This document shows, piece after piece, positions 1-6,070 of a stretch of 8,451 nt of DNA. Below the pieces are notes generated by a model. It was given only the letters and a program-made list of their open reading frames with translations, was not told the origin of the DNA and ran no database searches. How positions within the stretch are numbered: position 1 is the stretch's first letter; each line of letters begins with the position of its first letter. The stretch is from Planctomycetota bacterium (GTDB lineage: Bacteria > Planctomycetota > Phycisphaerae > WQYP01): the NCBI GenBank assembly GCA_021852245.1, contig JAJZNY010000081.1:1-8451 (forward strand), given 5' to 3'. Made by a program: the position numbers and the translations under genes.

Positions 1-2
1 TG

Positions 3-998
3 ATGCCGACGCGTGAATTGGGTAAATCCGGTTTGAGAGTGACACCCATGATCTTTGGTGCATGGGCCGTCGGCGGATGGATGTGGGGAGGTGCCGATGA
101 TCACCAATCGATCGATGCGATTCGGGCCTCAATCGATGCGGGCGTTACCAGCATCGACACCGCCGCCATCTATGGAATGGGCCACAGCGAAACGCTCGTA
201 GGCAGGGCCATCGCTGGCTATCCGCGCGATAAAGTGATCATTGCCACCAAATGCGGTATGCGCTGGGACGACCCCGAGGGTGCGGGCGTTGACCCGTGGA
301 ATCAGAAAACACCCGACGGCCGGGATGTGGTGATCCGCAAAAATTCGCGCCCCGCAAGCATTGCGTGGGAAGTCGAGCAGAGCCTCAAGCGACTCAAGAC
401 CGACTACATCGATCTTTACCAGATTCACTGGCCCGATACCTCGACTCCATTTGAAGACTCCATGTCCGCCATGGAAAAACTCCGCAAGGCCGGCAAGGTG
501 CGGGCCATCGGCGTAAGCAACTACAGCGTTGACCAGATGAAGCAGGCGATGAAGGCCGGGCAACTCGCGAGCCTGCAGCCGCCGTACAGCGTCGTGCGCC
601 GGGGCATTGAGCAGGAAATACTCCCGTTCTGCCAGAAAAACCAGATCGGTGTCATCGTTTATTCTCCGCTGGAACGAGGTCTGCTGACCGGCAAGGTTAC
701 CCCGGATCGGAAATTCCCCCCGGGCGATCATCGCAATGAACACAAGCTCTTCACGGTTGAAAACCGGCAGAAAATTATCGCCGCACTCGAATCGATCCGG
801 CCGATCGCTGATCGATACAAGGCCAATTTTGCCCAGATCATCATCAATTACACCATGCAGGTTCCGGGGATCACCGCCGCCCTGGTTGGTGCGCGAAATG
901 TCGAGCAGGCCCGTTCCAACGCCTACGCCATGACCTTCACCCTCACACCTGACGAATGCAAGGCCATCCGCCGGGCGTTTGATCCTCTGGTGGTCTGA
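3..998 (+). CDS. Aldo/keto reductase, probable NADPH-dependent oxidoreductase
   Basis: This is a 331-residue protein of the usual aldo/keto reductase length, expected to be a cytosolic (beta/alpha)8 barrel that reduces aldehydes or ketones with NAD(P)H. The opening TRELGKSGLRVTPMIFG is the classic N-terminal beta-hairpin and first strand of the family, so the ATG at base 3 is a believable start, although only two bases precede it and an upstream start cannot be excluded. The catalytic tetrad is visible as Asp52, Tyr57 (IDTAAIYGMGHSE), Lys83 (ATKCG) and His142 (QIHWPD). Family signatures GVSNYS (170-174) and YSPLERGLLTGK (220-231) are present, followed by the cofactor-binding end GITAALVGARNVEQ. 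It resembles the YhdN/AKR11-like group of general reductases, but the physiological substrate cannot be read from the sequence. It is followed by 124 bases without a gene before the globin start at 1123, so an operon with the globin is uncertain. Confidence 0.93.
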   Translation: MPTRELGKSGLRVTPMIFGAWAVGGWMWGGADDHQSIDAIRASIDAGVTSIDTAAIYGMGHSETLVGRAIAGYPRDKVIIATKCGMRWDDPEGAGVDPWNQKTPDGRDVVIRKNSRPASIAWEVEQSLKRLKTDYIDLYQIHWPDTSTPFEDSMSAMEKLRKAGKVRAIGVSNYSVDQMKQAMKAGQLASLQPPYSVVRRGIEQEILPFCQKNQIGVIVYSPLERGLLTGKVTPDRKFPPGDHRNEHKLFTVENRQKIIAALESIRPIADRYKANFAQIIINYTMQVPGITAALVGARNVEQARSNAYAMTFTLTPDECKAIRRAFDPLVV

Positions 999-1110
999 TG
1001 CCGGGCACCTTCTCAGGCTTGCCTAACCCGCGGCGCGCTGTTATCACATCATCCGGCGGAGGCGATATCCGGCCGCGAGGGTCGGCGTTTCCGGTCGTCT
1101 GGTATCAATG

Positions 1111-1116
1111 AAGGAG
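1111..1116 (+). promoter_or_regulatory. Shine-Dalgarno that decides the globin start
   Basis: AAGGAG lies six bases upstream of GTG 1123 and directly after the in-frame ATG at 1108. A ribosome bound here would initiate at the GTG, and the purine-rich sequence would otherwise encode Lys-Glu at positions 2-3 of the longer protein. The shorter protein also has a cleaner lipoprotein signal, with basic residues right at the N-terminus. Confidence 0.7.
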
Positions 1117-1122
1117 TTCCCA

Positions 1123-1590
1123 GTGCGGCATCAAAGTGTTCTACGGTCAGTACGCTCGATGGCGGTGCTTCCCACGGCTCTGGTGGCGGCGGTCCTCTTG
1201 GGTGGCTGTGCACAATCCACTTCCAATATGGCGGCGCCGAGTCTTTACAGCCAGCTTGGCGGGCAGCAGGGAATTACCACAGTCGTCCATGCATTCCTGA
1301 TCAACGTCAGCAAAGATCCACGTATCAACGGCCGATTTGCCCATGCCAATATCGCAAAACTGCAGACGGCGCTCGTTAACCAGATCGGGCAGCTTTCCGG
1401 CGGACCGCAGGTCTACACCGGCCCGGACATGTATCAGGCCCACAAAGGAATGCGCATTACCGACGCCCAGTGGAATGCCTTCATGGGCGATTTTTCCGCT
1501 ACGCTGAAAGAAGAACATGTCACACCGGTCGCACAGCAGGAACTCATCGATCTGCTCGCTCCGATGAAATCCGACATCGTCGGTCATTGA
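1123..1590 (+). CDS. Group 1 truncated haemoglobin, lipoprotein-anchored
   Basis: This is a small globin of the bacterial 2-over-2 fold (155 residues from GTG 1123; 160 from ATG 1108). The N-terminus is basic (RHQSVLRSVR), followed by a hydrophobic stretch and a lipobox LGGC with Cys29, so the protein should be lipidated and exported to the periplasmic side of a membrane. The globin domain begins at SLYSQLGGQQGIT and ends at LLAPMKSDIV. The proximal haem histidine (F8) is His107 in QAHKGM. The B9-B10 pair is Phe58-Leu59, so the usual B10 tyrosine that stabilises bound O2 in TrHbN is a leucine. The INGRFA segment fits a globin subfamily often seen with signal peptides in proteobacteria and relatives. 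GTG 1123 is preferred because AAGGAG (1111-1116) sits six bases before it, while the ATG at 1108 has no Shine-Dalgarno. The ligand (O2, NO or other) is unknown. Confidence 0.88.
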   Translation: MRHQSVLRSVRSMAVLPTALVAAVLLGGCAQSTSNMAAPSLYSQLGGQQGITTVVHAFLINVSKDPRINGRFAHANIAKLQTALVNQIGQLSGGPQVYTGPDMYQAHKGMRITDAQWNAFMGDFSATLKEEHVTPVAQQELIDLLAPMKSDIVGH

Positions 1591-1602
1591 TCGCCGATGT
1601 CG
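1572..1602 (+). repeat. Inverted repeat across the globin stop codon
   Basis: CGACATCG (1572-1579) and CGATGTCG (1595-1602) are perfect inverted arms of 8 bp separated by 15 bases that contain the globin stop codon (1588-1590). No T-tract follows. It could fold in the mRNA together with the larger hairpin 20 bases downstream, or be chance in GC-rich DNA. Confidence 0.4.
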
Positions 1603-1621
1603 TCGAACGCCGATTTCGGTC

Positions 1622-1656
1622 CGGTGCATTCCCCAACTGTTTGGGTGAATGCACCG
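1622..1656 (+). terminator. Strong hairpin downstream of the globin, terminator-like but without T-tract
   Basis: Arm CGGTGCATTC plus CCCAA (1622-1636) pairs with TTGGG plus GAATGCACCG (1641-1656), giving 15 bp with a four-base CTGT loop and a single bulged T at 1646. This is the strongest hairpin I found in the non-coding parts of the window. It lies 32 bases after the globin stop and 129 bases before the next gene, where a transcript end would be expected. Neither strand has a T-run beyond the stem, so a classical intrinsic terminator is not proven. Alternatives are an mRNA 3'-end stabilising stem, a factor-assisted terminator, or a palindromic protein-binding site. Confidence 0.5.
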
Positions 1657-1770
1657 ACCAACGCGCTGATCGCGCCCGACGGCGAAACGGCATCTGCACC
1701 GGCATGCAAAAAATCCAGCGAAATCGGAGACTGGCGATACGCCCACACTGGCTGGAAGTTCATCATCGCA

Positions 1771-1776
1771 TAAAAT
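1771..1776 (+). promoter_or_regulatory. Possible -10 element for the RnfC/RnfD-like pair
   Basis: TAAAAT (5 of 6 matches to TATAAT) lies nine bases before the ATG at 1785. The -35 position, 17 bases upstream (1748-1753, CTGGCT), matches TTGACA only weakly. If used, transcription would begin at about the start codon itself, which would make the message leaderless. This agrees with the absence of any Shine-Dalgarno before ATG 1785. It remains a weak call because a single hexamer arises easily by chance. Confidence 0.25.
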
Positions 1777-1784
1777 AGCACTCA

Positions 1785-2882
1785 ATGCGATTATTGACCG
1801 CTGGATTTCGGCCTCTCCTCAACCCCATGATCGGGGGAATCTATTTCGGGCCGCCCGGTTGGCAACTGCCCGATATTCCGCCCGTTACGATGGATCCACA
1901 CCGTGACGCACCCCCGCACCCCGCCGACCGCAGGCAGCTTTGCGAGTATCTGGCGGCCGCCGATCTGGGCCAGACGCATCCGCAGTTTCCTTCGCTGGCG
2001 AATCAGACGGCGTCGATAAGCGGGCGGAAAATTAAAAAAATCATTATCAGCGCCCTGTCCATCATTCCTGAATCGCGTATCGGCGCCATCTGTGCAAAAA
2101 TAAACCCGGCGGAAATCCTGGCCGGCATGGATCTGATCACCGGGATATTTTCGTCCCCCACGACGGTGCTGGCCTATGAGCGCATCGATCATCGCGAGCT
2201 GCGCCCGCTGCTGAAGCTGGCACGATCGCGCTGTCGGCTTTTGCCGCTGGTGTCCCGATATCCGGCCGCTCATCCTGCGATTCTTGCCCGGATCGTCGCC
2301 GGCTGCCGCAGTGCGGATCCGCTTGAAGAGGGAATACTCACCGCTGATCTGCTCACATGCCTGCTGCTGGGCCGATCGCTGCTGCACGGGACACTCTGTT
2401 CCCATCGCCCGGTGCAGATATTCCTTTCGGGCGTTTCTCCCCGCGTCGTCTGGGCGAAAATCGGCTCTCCAGTTCGGGATGTGTTTTTACAGGCGGGAAT
2501 CGATCCCGGGGCCATGCAGTGCATCGCCAATGGTTTGTTGACAGGGCGGGAAATCGACCCGGCAACGGCCAAGGTGGATTCTGCACTCGAGACGCTGGCA
2601 CTGCGCCTTCGTCCTGAGCCGGAAACGCCGGTGGACTGCATCCGCTGCGGGTGGTGCGTGCAGACCTGTCCGGTCGCCATCAATCCCGCCGCGCTTTACG
2701 CCGCCCAGTGTCTGCATGATGGAGTTGCCCAGGCCAATCCGCGCGAGGCCTTGGCCTGCATCGATTGCGGTCTGTGCACCTACATCTGCCCGTCGCGGCT
2801 TCCCCTGGCCGCCTGCATGGAAGATATGCGCAATCGCGTCGAATTTAATCTTGTGTCGGTTGTGGGGGACTCTTCGGTATGA
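1785..2882 (+). CDS. RnfC-like protein with two [4Fe-4S] clusters, degenerate NADH/FMN region
   Basis: This is a 365-residue protein, shorter than standard RnfC (at least about 435 residues). The C-terminal third carries two perfect CxxCxxCxxxCP motifs: Cys285/288/291/295 (CIRCGWCVQTCP) and Cys325/328/331/335 (CIDCGLCTYICP), each with the spacing and flanks of RnfC. An SLBB-like segment precedes them (about 205-240, including SPRVVWAKIGSPVRDVFLQAG), and YPAAHPAIL (159-167) corresponds to the KYPQG region. IGGIYFGPP (16-24) echoes the RnfC opening GGIHPPE, but the barrel-sandwich segment normally following it is missing. By eye alignment, the GxGGAGFPT loop is replaced by GQTHPQFPS (62-70) and the ECEPY segment by SIIPE (92-96). 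It probably passes electrons at the inner membrane with the RnfD-like partner, whose ATG overlaps its stop (ATGA). The start is uncertain because no Shine-Dalgarno precedes ATG 1785, and ATG 1827 would begin right at IGGIYF. Confidence 0.82.
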   Translation: MRLLTAGFRPLLNPMIGGIYFGPPGWQLPDIPPVTMDPHRDAPPHPADRRQLCEYLAAADLGQTHPQFPSLANQTASISGRKIKKIIISALSIIPESRIGAICAKINPAEILAGMDLITGIFSSPTTVLAYERIDHRELRPLLKLARSRCRLLPLVSRYPAAHPAILARIVAGCRSADPLEEGILTADLLTCLLLGRSLLHGTLCSHRPVQIFLSGVSPRVVWAKIGSPVRDVFLQAGIDPGAMQCIANGLLTGREIDPATAKVDSALETLALRLRPEPETPVDCIRCGWCVQTCPVAINPAALYAAQCLHDGVAQANPREALACIDCGLCTYICPSRLPLAACMEDMRNRVEFNLVSVVGDSSV

Positions 2883-4039
2883 CCGCTTCCGATGCTGCAG
2901 TTGTTGCCTCGCCCGGTGCACGACGCCGCGCTCCATTCCTGCTCTGGCCTGTCGCCCGCCGTGAATTTTATCAGGCCATCATGATCGCCCTGATACTCCC
3001 ACTCGCCTGGGGCGTGAGCATCTTTGGAGTCCACGCCCTGCTGATTATTGTGCTGGCGGTGGCAGCGGCGGCTGCGACGCAGGGCACACTGAGGCGTTTC
3101 ACCAGCCACGGCAAGCTGATGACCTTCAACCATACCATCACCTCGGCGATGCTTTTGTCCGCCTTGGCACCCGAAACCTGCCCGCTCTGGCTCGCCAGCA
3201 TCGCCGGGATAGCGGTGGCACTGCTGATCTGGCTGGCCGGGCTGCCGGGACGACAACGCGTCCACGTCGGGCTTCTGGTGGCCATATTCTTGAGTCTGGC
3301 CGTGGGCCGGATTTCGCAGGGGCCGATTCTGGTTCAAGATGCGCTGGTGGTGGGAAATCTCGGGCTGACGACTCCGCTTCAACATTATCGCTGGCCCCGA
3401 CGAGCCGCAGTGCGCGGTCGCGATGCGGTCACCGTTCCTGCGCCCGATCATGTGCTGGCTAAAACGCTCCGCGTTGTCAGCGATCGGCCCCAAGGCGCCA
3501 AAGCCCGTTCCATGTTGAACATCGCCTTCGGCACTCTCTTACCGCCGCCGACCGAACTTTTTCTTGGGGCAATGCCGGGCCGAATCGGAGTGGTAGGGGT
3601 TTTGGGGATCATCTTGGCGGGCCTGATTCTGGCATATCGCAACATTTTGAATCCCGCCGCCTGGGGGATGTTCATCCTGTTCGTTCTCGTGGGCCTGATT
3701 TTTGCTCCGCTCTCAGCGCATTCCATGCACCATCAATTCTGGCAAAGCCTTGGCGGAATCTGGTATCTGCCCCCGGAGCGGGCGATCGATCTCCTGTTTG
3801 TTGAAATATGCAGCGGAGATTTCCTTTTCGCCTCGGTCTTTCTGCTTGCCCTGCCCGGCACGCTTCCTCTCTCGCCCCGGTCGCGATGGGTCTTTCTTCT
3901 GGCGGCCGGTTTTCTCGCGGCCCTGTTTTCGCGAATTGCACTGCCGCTGCCGCCGGCGTCCACCGCCATCTTGATGCTTCAGCCTCTGGCCCCCTGGTTT
4001 GATTCGATCCTGCCACGCCGGAGCTGGATTAAATTTTAA
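2879..4039 (+). CDS. RnfD/NqrB-like integral membrane protein lacking the covalent-FMN threonine
   Basis: This is a 386-residue polytopic membrane protein with about nine or ten hydrophobic segments (roughly 31-66, 88-120, 127-144, 233-253, 260-280, 308-326, 336-352, 358-376). RnfD family landmarks are ELFLGAMPGRIG (226-237, compare LFLGNIPGSIGE), AYRNILNPAAW, and ICSGDFLFASVF (310-321) leading to PLSPRSRWVF (330-339). In RnfD, a threonine in D-x-x-S/T-G-A-T about 20-25 residues before LFLG is covalently flavinylated by ApbE. Here that place reads D202-R-P-Q-G-A-K208, so the acceptor looks lost. The later ATDPVTSP motif reads LALPGTLP, without its aspartate. The ATG overlaps the stop of the RnfC-like gene, and GGGGGA (2864-2869) lies nine bases upstream, so the two are translationally coupled. 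Its stop overlaps that of plsY on the other strand. Family assignment is good, and the cofactor conclusions rest on an eye alignment. Confidence 0.8.
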   Translation: MTASDAAVVASPGARRRAPFLLWPVARREFYQAIMIALILPLAWGVSIFGVHALLIIVLAVAAAAATQGTLRRFTSHGKLMTFNHTITSAMLLSALAPETCPLWLASIAGIAVALLIWLAGLPGRQRVHVGLLVAIFLSLAVGRISQGPILVQDALVVGNLGLTTPLQHYRWPRRAAVRGRDAVTVPAPDHVLAKTLRVVSDRPQGAKARSMLNIAFGTLLPPPTELFLGAMPGRIGVVGVLGIILAGLILAYRNILNPAAWGMFILFVLVGLIFAPLSAHSMHHQFWQSLGGIWYLPPERAIDLLFVEICSGDFLFASVFLLALPGTLPLSPRSRWVFLLAAGFLAALFSRIALPLPPASTAILMLQPLAPWFDSILPRRSWIKF

Positions 4040-4764
4040 TGACTGCCCGAACCCGAAGTGGGGTTATCCGTCGGGGGCTTTTCAAACGGCTTGGGTGCGG
4101 GATAGGCCAGTTTTTTTTCCGTGCCAGAAAGCAGCCGCGAAATATTGCTCCGATGCTTGATGATGATCAGAACTGAAAACAGCACTGCCGCCACCGGCAG
4201 CGGCCAGAAGACTCGCCACTCCTGCCGCGGCAGCCACAGCCACGAATGCGGAGCCAGACGACCGGCAAATAGAACGGCAGGCGGAAACACCACGGCGGCA
4301 ACAATCGAACTGAGCGAAATGATGCGCGAAAGAAAGAAGACCAGCAGAAACACCGCCACCGCCACGAGACCTGCAAAAGTAAAGATCGGCCAGATGCCCA
4401 GCACCGCGCCGAATGTTGTCGCCACCCCCTTGCCTCCCTTGAATTTCAGATAAATCGGATACAGGTGTCCTGCGATGGCGGAAGCCGCGATGATCAGCGG
4501 CGGCCAGTTCCCCGCACCCTCATGGCGACCGATGATGGCGGTGAGCAGAACCGGCACAAACCCCTTGAGAAAATCGAGACCGAAAGTAAGCCAGAAATAC
4601 CGCATCCCCAGCAATCGACCCACATTGGTCGCACCGATATTACCACTGCCGTGGGCGCGGATATCAATACCTTTAGCCCGTCCCACCAGAAGCCCGAAGG
4701 GGATCGACCCCAGCAGATACGCCGCCACCACGCCCAGTATCAGCCCAACGTAGGAGATGTTCAC
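4036..4764 (-). CDS. plsY: Acyl-phosphate:glycerol-3-phosphate acyltransferase PlsY
   Basis: PlsY transfers the acyl group of acyl-phosphate to the 1-position of glycerol-3-phosphate, making lysophosphatidic acid, the first step of membrane phospholipid synthesis, at the inner membrane. All three family motifs are present: GSGNIGATN (39-47), GHLYPIYLKFKGGKGVAT (99-116) and KHRSNISRLLSGTEKK (203-218), set among about five hydrophobic helices. The protein is 242 residues against about 200-215 in many species. The excess is a loop near 165-187 and a proline/serine/glycine-rich tail after 219. The start is GTG at 4764-4762, with AGGA (4772-4775) seven bases upstream. It is the last gene of a three-gene unit, 40 bases after the glycosyltransferase stop, which links phospholipid and LPS synthesis. 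Its stop overlaps the convergent RnfD-like gene by four bases. Confidence 0.96.
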   Translation of the reverse strand: MNISYVGLILGVVAAYLLGSIPFGLLVGRAKGIDIRAHGSGNIGATNVGRLLGMRYFWLTFGLDFLKGFVPVLLTAIIGRHEGAGNWPPLIIAASAIAGHLYPIYLKFKGGKGVATTFGAVLGIWPIFTFAGLVAVAVFLLVFFLSRIISLSSIVAAVVFPPAVLFAGRLAPHSWLWLPRQEWRVFWPLPVAAVLFSVLIIIKHRSNISRLLSGTEKKLAYPAPKPFEKPPTDNPTSGSGSH

Positions 4765-4804
4765 TGTTTCATCCTGCAGAAAGCCAACATGTCACAAAAA
4801 TATA

Positions 4805-6070
4805 TTACCGTCGCTCCACCGCGTGGCGCGAACGTGGCGTTACCGTTTCGCGGTAAATCCGCTCCAGTCGATCCATGTACCCTTGCGGTCGCAGACGAGC
4901 AAAATGCGCCTCCGCCGCCTGCACCATTTTAAGCCGCCGCTCCCACGTCGGCCGGATTGAATCCAGCGCCGTCGTCATTTCGTGCACGCATCGGGGCGAA
5001 TCGACAATCACCCCCATGCCCAGTTCCTCCACCAGATTCGCCGCTCCCAGAAACCGGGTGCTGATGACTTCCAGGCCGTGGGCCATCGCCTCCAGTGCCA
5101 CGAGTCCGAAACTGTCGTAGAACGTGGGGAATAACAATGCATCCACACCCGCATAGACACGCGACATTTCCCGTGTCGGCCCGATGAATTTCACCCTCGG
5201 GCTGATCCGAAGTTCTTCGGCAAGTTCCAGATATCGCCGCACTTTGCCCATTCCCACCACCACCAGATGCCAGTCGTCACTCGCCGCTACTGCGCGAATC
5301 GCCCACGATAATCCTTTGCGCCTGAAATCGTGTCCGGCAAACAGCGCCACTCTCGCCGAGTCCGGCAGATGATACATGCCCCGAAGCCATTGCCGATCGC
5401 GCAGCATCTCTTCACCTGACGGTACGCGATACATCAGCGGATTTTCCATTCGCACCAGCCGCTCCGCCGGCACCTGATAAAATTTCATGAAGTCGCGCAT
5501 CACCAGATCGCTGATGCAGATAATCTTATCCGCCCCGCCACGTTTTACCGGCTTGCAGGCCGCCTTTTCCAGCGACAGCAGGGTACGCTGTTTACCCGAG
5601 ATTCCCAATGTGAGACGCTTGAAATTTGCCGCCGCCGAATGATCCCGCGAACTTATCGCCTGATCCTGCATCCGCATGTAGACGCCCGGTTGCGGGTGAT
5701 AAACATCTCCCGGAAAAGCGACGGAGATGGAATGAACCAGATCCGGCCGATGTTGACGGCACCATTGCGATACCCGCCGTCCGAACTGCCGAAATCCAAA
5801 ACCGGTGCTGAGTTTCGCGGCTCGAAGAGCATGAATCGTCACGCCCGGAACCGATTCCGTGCGGATTCCTCCGGCGGTTGCCGATTTGACCGCGTCGTGG
5901 GATGCACCCCGGTGCGCCGCCTGATAACGGTCGCGGTGGCGGCGGCTGTCGTGGCAGACTACATGCACGTCGTGGCCGCGGGTAACAAGTTGCCCGGCCA
6001 GCCAAACCGCGAAATGCTCGGCTCCGCCGCGTGCCGCATCGAAATGCTCAATGACCAGTGCGATCTTCAT
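4805..6070 (-). CDS. Family 4 (GT-B) glycosyltransferase, WaaG-like
   Basis: This is a 421-residue retaining glycosyltransferase with two Rossmann-like domains. The N-terminal acceptor domain begins MKIALVIEHF and has the GGAEHFAVWLA loop (15-25), typical of GT4 enzymes that act on LPS core or other envelope glycans. The C-terminal nucleotide-sugar domain contains FAGHDFRRKGL (244-254, with the conserved Arg/Lys), VVVGMGK (270-276), VKFIGPTREMSRVYAGVDALLFPT, and the EX7E-equivalent motif DSFGLVALE, with Asp319 in place of the first Glu and Glu327 as the second. The phrase RRKGL and the overall layout resemble E. coli WaaG (LPS glucosyltransferase I), and the upstream neighbour is a WaaF-like heptosyltransferase. 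A role in adding the first hexose to the LPS inner core is therefore a reasonable inference, but the donor sugar is unknown. Its ATG overlaps the waaF-like stop (ATGA), which indicates translational coupling. Confidence 0.9.
   Translation of the reverse strand: MKIALVIEHFDAARGGAEHFAVWLAGQLVTRGHDVHVVCHDSRRHRDRYQAAHRGASHDAVKSATAGGIRTESVPGVTIHALRAAKLSTGFGFRQFGRRVSQWCRQHRPDLVHSISVAFPGDVYHPQPGVYMRMQDQAISSRDHSAAANFKRLTLGISGKQRTLLSLEKAACKPVKRGGADKIICISDLVMRDFMKFYQVPAERLVRMENPLMYRVPSGEEMLRDRQWLRGMYHLPDSARVALFAGHDFRRKGLSWAIRAVAASDDWHLVVVGMGKVRRYLELAEELRISPRVKFIGPTREMSRVYAGVDALLFPTFYDSFGLVALEAMAHGLEVISTRFLGAANLVEELGMGVIVDSPRCVHEMTTALDSIRPTWERRLKMVQAAEAHFARLRPQGYMDRLERIYRETVTPRSRHAVERR

Noticed and set aside
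129..743. A 204-codon open frame on the minus strand inside the aldo/keto reductase gene
   Set aside because: It lies fully antisense to a gene with intact catalytic residues, and its translation resembles no family.
1147..1785. A 212-codon minus-strand frame and a 102-codon plus-strand frame (1470-1778) over the globin 3' half and the following gap
   Set aside because: Both are shadows of the globin codons carried on into non-coding DNA. They show no family similarity and no ribosome site that I can see.
2034..2040. Run of seven A in the RnfC-like gene as a programmed slippage site
   Set aside because: The run encodes Lys-Lys-Ile within a continuous frame that retains downstream Fe-S motifs. 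No alternative-frame product of interest follows.
2780..3493. A 237-codon minus-strand open frame across the RnfC/RnfD-like junction
   Set aside because: It is antisense to two genes with recognisable family motifs. Its translation is rich in Gln, Arg and Gly, as expected from the reverse of GC-rich hydrophobic codons.
4111..4118. Run of eight T inside plsY as a terminator for the RnfC/RnfD-like transcript
   Set aside because: The bases before it form only a three-base GGC/GCC stem with mismatches. The run simply encodes Glu-Lys-Lys of the conserved PlsY end on the other strand.
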